Assembly: GCF_902167145.1 (NCBI RefSeq)
Contig: NC_050098.1
Coordinates: 117,218,207-117,282,206 of the forward strand
DNA: 64,000 nucleotides
Reading direction: 5' to 3'
Source: Zea mays
Taxonomy: Eukaryota > Streptophyta > Magnoliopsida > Poales > Poaceae
This document shows positions 10,166-23,359 of the stretch, in pieces; the stretch's first letter is position 1; each line of letters begins with the position of its first letter. Under the pieces are notes generated by a model, which ran no database searches, had not been told where the DNA came from, and was given only the letters and a program-made list of their open reading frames with translations. The position numbers and the translations under genes are program-made.

Positions 10166-11840
10166 AATCTCATCCCGAGATTCGAACAACGACTCTTAAG
10201 GCTGGAGAAGCATGTAACTCCCACGATAGAGGTAGATACCAATCCATGAAATGTTATCTAACAATGGTACAAAAGATAGATTTGGATAGAACATCGTGGC
10301 ATATTAAGACAAAATGCAGCGATCACTTTGAGAGAATGTCCACAAAAGATAGCACGTAAGTATAGTCTCGTAATGGATCATGACTATTAACCGCGATACC
10401 AGCGCGTGCCGAGCAGCTCAACCTTATGTGTGCACCCATAGGAGGCTCTCAGTTTCGTCACGGCACCATCAGTCGTTTAGTCACAACACCATTACTAAAC
10501 ATAACCAATGATAAATCCATGTGGCACAAATAGATGGAACCCTTGAGAGTATGGCTCGAAAAATAAGACCTTGACAGGAGTTGAAACATTGAATTGTTAG
10601 CAAAACGAGCAACACATGAGAATCTACTTCAACTCCATATACTTTTTTATGATCACCCCATGGATTATCAAGTCAAAGATTGATACGATATTTGATATGA
10701 GGAGGAACCAACCATGAGATCAAGATTGATTAGATTTTAGAGGCATGAGAGAACCAAGGACAGCAACGGAATCCATTGAACCCAATGGATACACCATTTA
10801 GAGATAAAATTGATAAAACGACGTCATGATCCTCAAAGAAGGGGGTATGAGAATGATCAGGAATGAGAGATTTAGGCAAATCAACATCCGATACTTGAGA
10901 GCAGGTTATAGCAGATAACCACGGGGCAGAATCCATGAGGGATCCAGAGATTCGGATGATAAAGCCACAACATGATTCTTATTAAAAAAAGATTACCAGA
11001 TCCAGGTGAAAGGAGAGGTAGTCACATGAGATCGATTAGGATGAGCAGCAGAAAGGTTACGAAGATTCAGGACAAGATCTATGGAAAGAAACATGGCCTT
11101 GATAGGGTTTGTGCAACTAGACACCAAATAACAATTTTATTTTTTGACATAAACAAGTGCACAAGGAAGCTTTAGGTTGAACTAGAGGTCAAGCTATGGG
11201 AATCTACAAGTTGCGTAGGTGTAAATTCAAGTGTAAAACACACAAGGGTTAGAAAATACCAACTCAAGCATGAAATATTTTTTAGAGGTTTCATTTGCTA
11301 AACTCAAGGTTGTTTGGAGGGGGGTCTTTTTATGAGCAAAACAGGCAACAATTTATATTTTTTTTGCTGGTTGGGGGCAAAAATGGTTGAACAACTAAAA
11401 CATTTCCTAGATAGCCAGACAAGAGAAGCACATAACACAACCTAGTCAAGACTATCATGACACACAGGATAAGACATTTCTTTTGTAGTTCATAGCAATA
11501 CAGCACATTATTCACAATTTCTTATTATTGGAATAAAGGTGAGAGAAGCATGTTGGTGCACAAGAAACAATGATGCGACAATCATGATGCATGCTCATTC
11601 TAGTCGTCTTCTCAGACCTAACTAATTTTTTGGGTGCTTCTACAACATTCTAATAGTAGCAATAGTAATAGTAGCCTTTATGGCCTATATAAATAGCCAC
11701 CTAGCTACCCATCTATTCCTAGGGCTTCACGTCCTAGGTTTATTTTTATCGTCCTGGCATCTATCCAACTTGGTTTCTAAGCAAGTTTTACTTTTGAAAG
11801 TTGGTATTCATGACTTATTGACTTCTCTAAAGTGGTACTC
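10166..11840 (-). other. Internal region of element B, no coding domain
   Basis: About 1.7 kb of AT-rich sequence lies between the primer-binding site and the polypurine tract. The longest ORFs are around 60-90 codons and show no gag knuckle, protease, RT or integrase motif in any frame. A TCTCATCCCGAGATTCG inverted motif lies near 10167-10183 beside the purine tract. Presumably the region is a packaging leader that depends on proteins made elsewhere. Confidence 0.6.
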
Positions 11841-11852
11841 GCTCCAATACCA
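11841..11852 (-). other. Degenerate primer-binding site (initiator Met tRNA) of element B
   Basis: The minus strand reads TGGTATTGGAGC, against the canonical TGGTATCAGAGC used with plant initiator tRNA-Met (two mismatches). It sits 2 nt after the CA that closes the LTR (plus-strand TG at 11855-11856). The LTR end preceding it, CCGCCACA, is one I know from related grass gypsy LTRs. Confidence 0.65.
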
Positions 11853-11854
11853 GC

Positions 11855-14800
11855 TGTGGCGGAACTGCCCAGATTATTCCAGCATAAGTGCCCAAGTCAC
11901 ACCCGCAAGGGCAGCAACACACTTAAACCGGAATAACCCGTCAGTCTCTCGGATCTAGTCTGATAAAGCCACTGACCAGGGATCAAATACCACTAGCTCA
12001 CTCGAAGGTGAGGCACAGAGAAATACAATAAAGCATAATACCACAAATTTAAGAAGTATCAGTAGTGATTACATTATCGGAGTTTTAGAAATAGTAACCA
12101 TAATTTTTAATGCAGCGAAAATAACTAATAGAGAAAACCAAGTAACATGGCGAAGCCTGGCCACGCTACTCCTCCTGGTCCTCTCCTGCGGAAGTAGTAA
12201 CCCTCTCGACCATCTATCCCTGTGGCAGGGATGAAGGCCAAGTCACACCAGCAACCAAATCATCCAAGGAGTACTTGCAAAAATTATGCCGCAAGCAAGG
12301 CTAAGTATACTAATACTCAGCTAGACTTACCCAGTGTGAGGAGTCTACTCCTCTACCTCTAGACCATGAAGCTGTTTGGCTGAGGGATTTGGTTTGCCAA
12401 AAGCACTAGCTGAGTCTAAAATCAAGTTTTAGCTTTTCAGGTTCTAGAATAATAATTTAGACTAGATGAGCACCTGACTATCCATACATGGTATCAAGCA
12501 ATTTAGTCAATCAACATCTTTTGCCAGTAACCTCATTTCCACTTATTCCTTAATGTAGTACAATGGATCAAGCAGTCTCATTAGCTGCGAGAAGCAGATG
12601 ATTCGAATCGAGTTTTAACCTTGCAAGGTAAACCTAAACACACGACATGTAGGGGCACTCCGTCCCCACACATATCATCTATCCCCATCGATCCCCCGTT
12701 CGCGGCAAGGGCCTACCGCCTTGGCATATAATGCTCCACTGACCCCGGTTGCCGTCGTTCAGTGGCCGCACTTGTACCCATCATATCCGGAATGGGAGAC
12801 CACGTCTCAGGACGAGTGAGGAGGAAAGTCTGCGCCCGGCTTCACTTAGGTACTAGGCTTACTAGTTACCATATTTTCCGACATGTGTTTAGTACGTTCA
12901 AACGCTTGACACATGTATCCGCACGTTAATCCATATTCCAATTTCGTCTCATAGACAGCGCATCCACGTGGATCCGTGTCCACAAACCATCATCATTCCG
13001 TTATCAAAATGGATACAACCAACTCCTAACCTCGCGCGAGTGCTAGAAAAATCACTCGACTTCTACCGAGATCCTGATTTAGCATAGCAGCTACTCGACC
13101 TAGCATACTAGTATCCATCTCAAAAGGAATCCTGAGTTCATGCAACTAGGGTTTCAACCAACTCCTACACTTAAGTGCACATTACAAACCTACAAACATT
13201 AAGTGTAGTAAAATAGCATATATATATAAACGGTTATGCACAAAACCGGGGCTTGCCTGGAATTCAACACTGGTAGTGTTTGCTAGATGACACTCGCTTG
13301 GCGAGCATCCACTGGTTAAGTCCATCATTCTTCAGGTCATCCACCAACTGCATCTTGTGGTTGACACCACATCACTTGCACGGTCATCATCTCTCGGTCC
13401 TAAATGAGATGTAGGATGCATATATATGAATATGATTAAAGTAGCACAAGATAATCCCAAAATAGACGGTAGTGAACTAAACGTTAAATAGCGAGACATC
13501 GTAAACAACCACACCTAGCGCTAGCTAACTACACGTCGTCAGGCGTACAACATCAACACCACTAGAAGGGCGACGAACATTTCCTATATATACCCAACAC
13601 AAACATGACATCACGAGTACAAGCATTTACCACATTCACTTTAATCTTTTATTGGTTACTTTATAATTAAACTAGTTAAGTACACCTAAATTTGGTTGGA
13701 CTTATATAGATAGACACAGTTAAAAAGGAATAGTCACTTAATCGGGTTTTACAATTATTCACAATATTCTAATGCAAGCATACATCCAAGAGCACACAAG
13801 AAAGTGATGGCCTAATCACACTGCTTATTATACTAATCTATTGAGGTTGATTATTTAGTAATACTCAAATTAGTAGCACCATTATTAGAAATAGTAACAT
13901 ATTGTTAATTGTGTTTCTTGTCCATATAATGACACTTGCTAAGTTAGCGTTGATCGAAGTTAATTACTTATTAGACGTCAACAATTTAATTTACTTCTGC
14001 ACTAGTTACTTGTATATCTCTAATTATATAATCTATTAATATAGGGATCCTAACATAACACTATCAATCATGCTTAAGCAAGACAAGAGAGTAGAGCAAT
14101 CAACCACAATCAACAAGCTTAGGACAGCAACACAACAGTTGCTTGTTTTAGTCATAACTCACAAGACATTTATCTAAAAATAGTGATCAAATACTTTTTG
14201 GAAAGCATAAGAAACACTCTACAACTTTGGTATTGTCATCTCAATCTGATTAGACACTTAACAAGGTTAAATAGTGACAAACGGCAGCTTTATTTCAATT
14301 TATATGAAGACACTTAAACATTTCAAGAAACACACACGCTTTTGTTTATTTCTAATTTGTCACTAATTCTTCTTATAATTATAAAATATGTGTCATTTCA
14401 GCACCATATGAAACTATCTAATTTGAGGCTGGAATTTTTATGAGGCATAGGTAATAACAAATCATGATCAATGTATAAATTTTACATGCCCAGGTTTTAT
14501 ATTTTATTTAATACAAAAATAACAAATTGTTAATGCAATAAAGCTTGTGAGAGCAAGTTAATTCTAAAATTAATTATTTTGTGTGGATGTATGACCATAT
14601 TAAGTTTTCTTAGGCTACTATAATATCACGTAAGGACAGTGGAACATCATTTTCCATTTTTACATCCATATATTCTTTATAGATCATTTAAAACTACTTA
14701 ATATGAATCAAACAAGTTAAATCACTAACTCAGTGATACATTGACCATAAATCATGAAATTGTTATCAGTCACTAGGCATCACACAGAGGGTCTACTGTA

Positions 14801-16722
14801 AACATTTCAATCCATTTGGAGCACTGGAGCTACAGATCCAAAAACAACAAGCAAAACAATCATCTTTTTCATATTTAACTAGATTTAATTAACATACCAA
14901 GAAAACAGTGAACAACATATAAGTTTTATATTTTTCTTAGCTAGAGTATGACAACATCTAACTAACAAAACAGGTTTCATCATTTTTGGACTTTTATAAT
15001 TAAAACTACGGAGAGAAGCAAGTTCATTTGTTTTGTAAACCAGTTTTTAAAGACGAATTTATACAAAAAAACATTTCCACTAAAACATACCAACATATAG
15101 ATCCAATAGTTAGAGCATTTCACAAGGAAGCCAATAAAACAAATTTCATGATTTTAGGAGCTCTAAAACTCGAGATATGAATATTTGAAAAAGAGCAAAA
15201 ATCTGCAACTTTTGTGCATTCTTACCCATGGCCTTGGACCCACTCATCATAGACTCAGTGGAGGTCTTCTTCAACCTCCAGCCATCTCCTCCACGCAAGG
15301 GAGCAGAGAAGGGGTCAGGTTGGGAGGTGCAGGGAGGGGAGATGACCATGGCTGGGGGGAGGGCGCCATGGGGAAGAAGGAGGAGCTCCATACTCAGCCG
15401 AACAGAGAAGGGAAGGGAGTGGTGTGTGGGAGAAGGGAGAGGGTGGGCTGCCATTTATAGAGCAAAGCTCTGGACATGTCAGGTGGCAGTGAGCAGTGGC
15501 AGGTGGAAAAATGTCGACATTGGGCAACCATTTTTGGCGTTTTCCTTTTGGAATCGGACCCTGGTCGCTGTAGAAGATATCTTCCTTGATGTACACTGTA
15601 CAAATGTTGTATAGGGCTTGAGGTGATTCGGGCACTGTTTAGAGAGATAAAGACCCACGAAAATTGGTTTGTCAGTGGGTTAGAAATTAGTGGAAACTTG
15701 CAAAAACTGAGTGTTAAAGCATGTCAAACGAAATCGGGTGAATGTCATCTTTTAATATGTTGTGCCTCTATTAATTATTAACAACTTTTATATTTGGGGA
15801 AACTTGAGTTGTTCAACAAAAATTTGGGAATGTGAGACATCGACCCGAACGACACTGATTCCAGACTTAGAAGAATTCGTATCCTGAAATCAGATTTTTA
15901 TTCTGTCTTGATGGCACTGTTTGATATACTTAGATATTGAATTATGGCTTGGTTTAATTATAAAATTTGTTGTATAACACAGGTTCTACAACTTTTCTTA
16001 AAGGTCAAACCTTATATCTTGGCTGGAAATTGAAATTCCACTTTGGTCAATGTAGCATCATTATAAAGTTTCAAATTATATTTTTAAGGCAATCGAGTTA
16101 TTTTCTCGACATTTTCTCAACATGAAACCTTAATAACTTTTGTTGTAAAGTTTATATAGAGTGTTTTGGGAAGGTTGGCATAACTTGGTTGAATTTATAA
16201 ATTTGATTTTACTTAATCGAGCAGTCTCAAGCAAGCGTAGGATTTATAATTTAATACGAATATTTGTTTCAACCTTTGAGAAATTTTTAGAATACACTTG
16301 ATAGTTAGAGATGAATGATGGCATAGAGATAACAAGTTGATTTGCATAAGAATTAGTTAGAGGTTGACACAACAGAGCATTATATTTGAGACTACGGATC
16401 CGGATAAAATAGTCGGACGTAGATCGAGGAATCGGGCTCGGACAAAGCTCGAATAACTGTCAAGAGTTCGAATAAATGAGTCTGGACGGGAGTTGCGAGA
16501 CGAGATTGACTTTCGAATTTGAGTTTGCTTCAAGAAACAAAAAGTTTTAACAGGCTCCAAATTTGGCTGTTCTTGAGATCGAATAATTCCAAACTCGATG
16601 AAACTCTCATGAGTAACTTGATAAATGGAGATAAATGCGATAAAGAGAGAAATTTTCACTGAGCGTCCGAGCTTAGGACAATTCTCCCGATATAATATGA
16701 AGTAGACACCTCGAGTGTCACA
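11855..16722 (-). repeat. 5' LTR of element B, 4,868 bp
   Basis: Begins TGTGACACTCGAGGTGTC on the minus strand at 16722 and ends CCGCCACA at 11855. Two TATA candidates exist on the minus strand: TATAAAT at 15453-15459 (shared with the other LTR and better placed) and TATATATA at 13585-13592. It lacks the 1,200 bp seen at 6516-7715 of its partner, so the original LTR was about 6 kb. Several ORFs at 15146-15635 mirror those at 8627-9038 and follow the TATA box; I do not call them genes. Confidence 0.7.
15453..15459 (-). promoter_or_regulatory. Probable LTR core promoter, TATAAAT (element B, right LTR)
   Basis: Same TATAAATGGCAGCCC context and C-rich leader as at 8877-8883. This is the copy positioned to drive the full-length transcript. 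Confidence 0.5.
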
Positions 16723-19445
16723 CGAATCAGCCCTGCAGACCCTCCCCTCGTCTCCGCACTATATGGGCCTTACCCAGCACCTGAAGCACTTGACCTTACC
16801 TCATCGCCCAGAACAAAAAGAACCCTAATCGCCACCACCGGTGGGAGCTCGGAGGGAGGAGTCTTGGAACGCGTTGCCGCACCGGGGAGTTCTTCGATTG
16901 AGACATGTCTCACCGACAACCGTGTCGGCAGTGATCGCTTTGGTGAGGCGAAGTCGGGCGTAGCGTCTCCACTTGGTGCCGCGACCGGGAGCGAAACCAA
17001 TTGGCCGCCGATTCGAGTTAGGCGTCGCGCATCCTTCGCTCGTCGCCGTCAGGACGAATTACTACGTCCTACACGGTATGCTTCCTCCCTGTTACATTCA
17101 CCGCATGCCTAGGGACGTTCCGCACCGCGTATTACTGAATGGGGGCAGCGGTGGGGCTATGAATTCGTCGTCGTAGTTGCCTCGTCGCCGTTCGACCGCA
17201 TTGTGTCGTGGACAGTAGCGCGGGATGACTGACCATAGAAATTGAGCGTAGGATCGTGCTCGCTGAGAACTACCGGATGGGTTGGAACCGAGAGAGGTCG
17301 CCCTTGCACCCGATTGCCGGATTTCGGCAGGCGCACTCCATGGGCGGCGGTGGCATCGCCGGGAGGTTTTGACTGGTGACGGTGAAGACTCTCGTGTGCC
17401 ATTGATTGGATTGTTAATGACCAGGATTGTACGAGGGGCGGTATGTGTTCTGGATTGGCGTCGTCCGTCCAATCACAATCGGGCGAACCCAAGGCGATCG
17501 CGGTAGCGTTGAATCCGAGCCATGGGTTGCGGATCGGAAGGTCAGGGGCGCGTACCGATTCAGACAATGGTGGATCTAATCCTAGCGGCCAAGTGTTGAT
17601 CGTACTGTTGGAATCTAGCGTTAACCCTTTGTCGTGTCTGTTTTGCATATGAGCCCCTGCGCTTTCCGTAAACAAGCCCGCAGTCCACCACGAGATTTAA
17701 CTAAGTATGGGAAATTTTGAAAGATTGCACCTGAACTCTTCTGTATTATTGTGCGTGGGCCAGGGTGCTATTAATTAGATAAAAGAATATAGGAAATGGG
17801 TTTATCATATTAAAATAATTCGAGAAACTTGTATAATTCATATTTAATTCATTTTAACTCCAAATTGATCCATCCTAGTAACAATAATTTGTTTTAATAT
17901 TGTTCATCACATAGTACCTCTGTTCAATCATGAAACTTGAATTAAAATTATTCACTTGAATTATTCTATTCTAGCGACTAAATAACTTCAGAAATTCATA
18001 ACTAAATAACCGTAACACCGAATTTAGTGATTCTTGTTCCTACGATCTCGTTACGACACGTAGAATATTATTGTGCATTCTGATCTGTTATTTGGTGTGA
18101 TGTTAATTTCTGCTATACCATTTTTGTTTGTATTGATGCGAGTAGACGAGCAAGCCACAGAGGAACCAGGGGTTCAGTAGGTGGAGACTGCTGAGCGGGA
18201 GCTCGTTGAAGGCAAGTTGTGCCCTTGATCACTTCTTTTTACCCAGTCATGTTCTTATTAATCATAATGATCTGCATAGTTTAATTTTGATGGGACCCAA
18301 CAAGTTATCCTAGTTTGGCTATCTTTATACCTTGTTTACCACTGATTTTTTGGGTAGTACCTGCTATTGCTTTATGTGGTTTTGGGTATGAAGATACACA
18401 TTATTCATGATCATACTTTTATTATCAGTTTGTTATTTACTGTTCGTGATAAGATCATTATGATAATTGGAACATGGAGCGACCACCCGGGAAAACAGTG
18501 CTACCACAAGGGTAGTATGGGACGCCCTTGGCTGACTAATTAGGAAAGCTAGTGGAAGACTACATTACCTGATAGGGGCAAGGGCAGTAGGGAAGTGGTC
18601 AGTGTAGGGAGGCGGGTTGAATTTGCTGCGATGACGGTCAGGCGAGGGGTCCCTGCATTGGAGTTTCCTAGAAACTGTAGCGGGGTTTCTGAAGCTAGTG
18701 GAACTTTGTAAAGGACTCGTAGTGTTACCCTGCCTCGCTTCCTTGGTAGAGGTGTATGAAAATCGCGATCCCTTGGCAGATGGGTAACATGACTTGTGGG
18801 TAAAGATGTGCAACCTCTGCAGAGTGTAAAACTGGTATATCAGTCGTGCAAACGGTAATGAGCGGCTCGGACCCTCACATGATTAATTTATGGAATTAAA
18901 TTCAATTTGTCATTTGCTTCGCATTGGGATTTATTATTACTTTTGATCTATTATTACTCTGGTTTTGTCTTTACTTACATTTAGTAACTGCTAAGAAAAT
19001 TTTGACCAACTTATTAAAAGCAATGCTCAGCTTCAACCATTATTTTCTTGATCAGCCTTACGCTTCACATGAACTCCCACCTTTGGTGAGTTCATGCACA
19101 TTATTCCCCACAACTTGTTGATCTATGACCTTTTGTGAGCTCACTCTTGTGATATGTAACCCTCCCCCCACAGGTGAAGAGCAGGAGGTCGAAGAGGAGC
19201 CGCCCTACAACGAAGCATACGAGTTGATATAGGTGGTGTCTCCTAGTGAGCTTTGTGGCACCAGAGAATAAAATTTAGTTCGCTTTATTATTATCATTTA
19301 TTTTTGTAAGACTCCCGCTATGTAATAATGACATTTATGTTATTTGTGACATTTATCTCTATGCACTTTGTCATTATATGTAATGTTCTTCTTTGGCGCA
19401 CATATAAGACGCACTCGGCTTTATCCTTTAAATCTGGGTGTGACA
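16723..19445 (+). repeat. Element C LTR, 3' part (left copy)
   Basis: It ends CTGGGTGTGACA at 19445, four bases before the primer-binding site. The region 17990-19445 is recognisably similar to 47166-48557 of element F, which supports calling it an LTR. ORFs at 16864-17675 are repeated at 37475-38391 and have no domain. There is no clear TATA box; ACTATATGG near 16758 is the best candidate. Confidence 0.75.
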
Positions 19446-19449
19446 GAAG

Positions 19450-19461
19450 TGGTATCAGAGC
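19450..19461 (+). other. Primer-binding site, initiator Met tRNA (element C, left copy)
   Basis: TGGTATCAGAGC is a perfect match to the complement of the plant initiator tRNA-Met 3' end, four bases after the LTR terminus. Confidence 0.85.
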
Positions 19462-19915
19462 AAATGTTGTCTGTAGGACGAAACCTAGATAGAACTAGAC
19501 AAAACCCTTACCTACTTACCTTAGTCTGATTCTTTCTATACTTTTCTTGATCCTGTCTCACCTTCTACTGTTCTACTCTGATTATTGTTACCTTTTTTAT
19601 TCTAAGACAAGAAGGATTTCACACTTTGGAATCCTACATCCATGACCCTCTAAAGTGATAGGAGACCCAAGACAAAATTAAAATTATTTTCTCTAATTAA
19701 AGTAATTGGATGTTTGTTCTTATGGTAAATGCTTGATTTGCTTCTTTGAATTGATTGAATCGGTATAGCAGGGCATTCTAACATGTACCATCATAAGGTA
19801 ATTAGTATGAGTAGGTGACACACTAATCTACTTAGCTAATAAAACCCCAAAAGATTCTGCCTCACAATTACTCGTCTTATCTACAATTCTATCTTAACAT
19901 GTATTTCTAACCCAG

Positions 19916-20299
19916 ATGGTCAATACCAGGAAGGGAGGCAGAATTGATCTACCTGCCAATCCACATAACTAGAGGGTGCTTAGACAACAAAAACAAGCAA
20001 AGATGAATCCTCCAAATCCTCCACCAGTCGGAACTGATCCAGTGGTTGCAGCCCAGATGCATATGCTACAACAAATGGCCAATACTATGGCAGATATGCT
20101 TGCGTACATGCGGCAGGAACGCCAAGAGATGCGCCAGGAAAGGCAAGATATGTGGGAGGAGATGCGTCAAGAAAGAATGGGGCGACAACAGCAAGCACCA
20201 TTACCGCCACCACCACCACCACTTCCACCCAGGGACAAGCACCGGAAATTTATGAGTACAAGTCGCCTACCTTCGCCAGCTCTCCAGATCCTTTGCACG
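19916..20299 (+). pseudogene. gag N-terminal fragment of element C (left copy), ended by CACTA
   Basis: The ATG at 19916 opens MVNTRKGGR, shared with the gag starts at 40632 and 49031. A TAG at 19970 follows after 18 codons. The frame then continues through a Met/Gln/Glu/Arg-rich coiled-coil-like segment (repeated RQERQEM, about 20098-20180) and a proline run. A 1-nt loss near 20256 shifts the frame. The gene stops at 20299, where the CACTA element begins, and the rest of gag is found after the right copy at 41016. Confidence 0.8.
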
Positions 20300-20303
20300 G
20301 AAG

Positions 20304-20575
20304 CTACAGGCATTTTCGGCGGCCAGAAGCCGCCGAAAATAAGCCCTTTACCGCCGAAAATAAGCTATTTTCGGCGGCAAAGGGCTTAATTTCGGCGGCG
20401 TCTGGCCGCCAAAAAAATCCGGCCGAAAACAGCTTATTTCCGGCGGCTGGCTCCCTGGCCGCCGAAAATAACAGCTTATTTCCGGCGGCTGGCTCCCTGG
20501 CCGCCGAAATTATTATTGCCGAAAATAATATACCTATTTTCGGCGGCCAGGGAGGCCGCCGAAAATTACTAATTT
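20304..20575. repeat. CACTA left terminal inverted repeat and subterminal repeats
   Basis: About ten copies of TTTTCGGCGGC or GCCGCCGAAAA in alternating orientation, several forming perfect short hairpins around GCC/GGC centres. A 41-bp direct repeat with GGCTGGCTCCCTGGCCGCCG lies at about 20440-20510. Such arrays are the usual TNPA-type binding sites. Confidence 0.8.
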
Positions 20576-20790
20576 CAGAGCAAAAAAAATTGAAAAAAAT
20601 GCGAAAAATAACATAATTTCATACAAAATTCATACAATACCAGAAATTTCATACAATAACAGAAAATTCATACTTGAGTTCACAACATAAAACTTGAGTC
20701 CATACAAATATAAAGTCCACAAATAGTCCATACAAACATAAAATACACAAATAGTTCATTACAACACATTGCGGCACAAAGCTAACTTAA

Positions 20791-23359
20791 TCACACATTG
20801 GGGTCGTTGGAGTTGTGTCCACTACCTCCAGAAGCCAAGAACTGGTTTACGAAGTCGTGTAACGGGTTTGGATCCTAAAGAAAAAAGAAGACATTAATAA
20901 CGGCATTGGTTACATGTATAACGACTATTCAAACAAATTGTTTCTCAAACTAACCTCTCCTGCATAAGCTCCCTCCCCTGCATAAGCTCCTCCTGGTGCT
21001 GGTATGACTGGTGGTGGCGTGTTGTGGCCCATGACCCCGGATCCCTACAAAATCAAGTTAGTAAAGATTTGAAATTAGGTTGATACAAACGACAAGTCTT
21101 AACTAAATTGAAGCACCTGAGGTGGAGGTGGTGGAGCATGTAATCCCCACTGAGGCATCGGCGGCTGAAACTGAGGGAAAACAAATGGTTGCTGTTGTGC
21201 CTGCTGTGGAAACCAAGATTGTTGCAAATATAATATATTAGTTATAGAACCAATATCGAGCGTGTTGAGAATAAATAAGACACTCACGTTCATTGCTTGT
21301 TGCGCCTATGCGTTGTAAGCATCCATGTACTCTGATTGCTGTGGGAGAAATGCCATTTGTTGTTGCCGCATCTCTTCACGAAACTTTTCTTGCTGCTCCC
21401 TCATAGCATCCTCCATGCTAGATACAGAGCAGCAACTATGGCTGCTACTACCACAGCCCGCCTGCGACGAAGAGCCGCCACGAGAACGCAACTCCGTCGA
21501 ATCGATAACACCGGTAAACATAGAATATCTTGAAAAACAAGAAAATTAGCTATTCGGTCGTAGTTCCAATATTATTGAAAACAATTCACAAGTTCATACC
21601 GTCCATGCGCCTTGCCTCCAAGTGAATGCACAACTTCAGCGTCGATGGTAGGCGCTCCTCGCCAATCGTAGTCTTCTCCATACTTCTTAACCATCTCCTG
21701 CCCGTATGTCTCCTGCAATACAATATGAAGGTTCAGCACACATGTAATTTATAGCTATATGGCAAGAAAACATTAATCATAACAACAACTAACGATACGC
21801 TCAACGGCCGCTTGACTACACAGCTCTTCGGAGATTTCACTGTTTTTCGCTCGATGCCCTCTCCTATAAACATCGATTGGGCTCGGGACAACTCCAGTTT
21901 GAGCCTCCTGCAAATATATGAGTTCAATCCTGTTTCATTTCTGAGTAAAACAGAATACTACATACTCACCATTCGCTTAGCCAACCGAATGTGTCCATCA
22001 GCCCCATAGGTATGGTTGACTACGACCTCATCATCGTCCTCGTCCTGCTGATGGCGCTGCCTATGTCGATTTCTGTTTGACTTCTCAATCCACTCGGGCG
22101 AAGCCCATATCTCACACAAAGCCTTGTAAGCCTGCGGCCGGTGTTCCATCCATGGAAGAGTTACCTGCATGTAAAGCGTTAGCTCAAAATTACTTTCACA
22201 TCTGAATGAGTTGTTAAATTAGATTTTTACCTCCATGTACTGGTCTACAGTCAAGTAGACATCTGAATATTGTCGAAAGTTGTTGATAGAATGACCTCGG
22301 CGCTTCATGTACGCGTTCACAACCTGTAGACGAGCATTGGAAAATGCATCCCTGCACACCTTCTTCGCATTTTTCTCTAATACTCGGTCTGCATGCTCTT
22401 GAGCCTCAGGTTCCACACGATAGCGTCTCTGTCCAACATCGAAAATAAAATTAGTTCAAAAACAACTAATAAATGTTAGGTTGAAACAACTAATAAATGT
22501 TAGTTCGAAAAAATTACCCAAAAGTCGTGCTTGACGGCGCCTTGAGCTGTTCCATATGTTGCATGTGGAGCTAGTGCGAAGTGCGACCAGCTAGTGCAAG
22601 GAACCACCACACCTTTCGGGTCGGTGACAATTCCTGGGTTATGTAGACGATAGAGGTTACCTAAGACTTGATTAACCTGTCTATGGTGACCTCGACCGTC
22701 AAATGACGTGTCTTCCCATTGGCTGCATGACAAAAAAACAAGAAAGTCATGTCATATATATAGTGTAAAATAAACAAATAAGTAAGAACAAAGTGGCCAA
22801 ACGTGAGTACCTATCACCAACCGGGATGATCAGTACTCAAGCTTCAGATTGTGCAGGCGCTGACGGAGGTAGGACAAAGTGGCCCTTCCAAGTGCCCCTT
22901 CGTCGAACGACAGGAGCCTCGGTGGTATCGTTATCCGCCTCAGCATCTATGCCCTCATGTGCCTGATCGTCCTCCTCCTCATGGTGTTGCACCTCCTCCT
23001 CGTCATCCTCCTCATGGGCCTGCTCGTCCTCCTCCTCATGGTGTTGCACCTCCTCCTCGTCCTCCTCCTCTTCCTATGGACATGAAATAGAGACACGTAA
23101 AAATTTACATAAACATTTACATAAGATCAATTACATAAGTGACTGACAAATAAGATCAATTACATAAACATTTACATCGGTACTCCGTTGTAGTGATAGG
23201 TGTATCACGTAGTTCTGGCCGAGCGTGTCTTAGCAACGCCTCCTGTCTGCTCTGGCTAGAAGAACTCCCTTGGAAAAGGGAACGTGCACCAGGGAGTATC
23301 CTGCTAGCCGCATTTAGAAACCCCCTAGCAGTGCGCTTTGGTTTATTCCTACCACTCAT
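20791..23359 (-). pseudogene. TNPA-like second gene of CACTA (plant transposase Ptta/En/Spm type), 11 predicted exons
   Basis: Exons from GT/AG sites and continuous protein logic: 23359-23176 (ATG, basic MSGRNKPKR), 23073-22811 (acidic Glu/His repeats), 22722-22518 (SFDGRGHHRQVN), 22438-22231 (RRYRVEPE to QYMEV), 22164-21970 (TLPWMEHRPQAYKALCE, then Asp-rich), 21907-21794, 21712-21600, 21528-21288 (Gln-rich coiled coil), 21203-21117 (Pro/Gln-rich), 21044-20955 and 20874-20791 (TGA stop). The central exons match the Transposase_24 type (PF03004) found beside TNP2 in grass CACTA elements. Such proteins are thought to bind subterminal repeats. A TGA in exon 2 (near 22837, CGA to TGA) and a TAG in exon 8 (near 21307, CAG to TAG) disable it, while the splice sites look intact. 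The exon 1 donor is the least certain. Confidence 0.8.

Larger units (their letters stand above)
6266..16722 (-). mobile_element. LARD-like non-coding Ty3/gypsy-type retrotransposon on the minus strand (element B)
   Basis: Two related direct repeats (6266-10148 and 14044-16722) both end GTGTCACA on the plus strand, which is a TGTGACAC start on the minus strand. A purine tract (10149-10165) abuts the left copy, where a minus-strand 3' LTR requires it. A degenerate initiator-Met primer-binding site (11841-11852) abuts position 11855, giving a 5' LTR of 11855-16722. The internal region is only about 1.7 kb, with no gag or pol motifs on either strand. Long LTRs with a non-coding interior define LARDs. 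The left LTR is cut at 6266 by fusion with element A. Its right flank CGAAT (16723-16727) is the expected target duplicate with no surviving partner. B sits inside the LTR of element C. Confidence 0.75.
16855..20299 (+). repeat. 3,445-bp direct repeat, left copy
   Basis: Identical in length to 37571-41015 (constant offset of 20,716) and differing by about 28 substitutions by eye, mostly transitions. Its right edge lies 4 bp from the left end of CACTA. Confidence 0.9.

Noticed and set aside
16864..17675. Several ORFs up to 172 codons, found again at 37475-38391
   Set aside because: They are inside the element C LTR and its duplicate, with overlapping frames on both strands and no domain.
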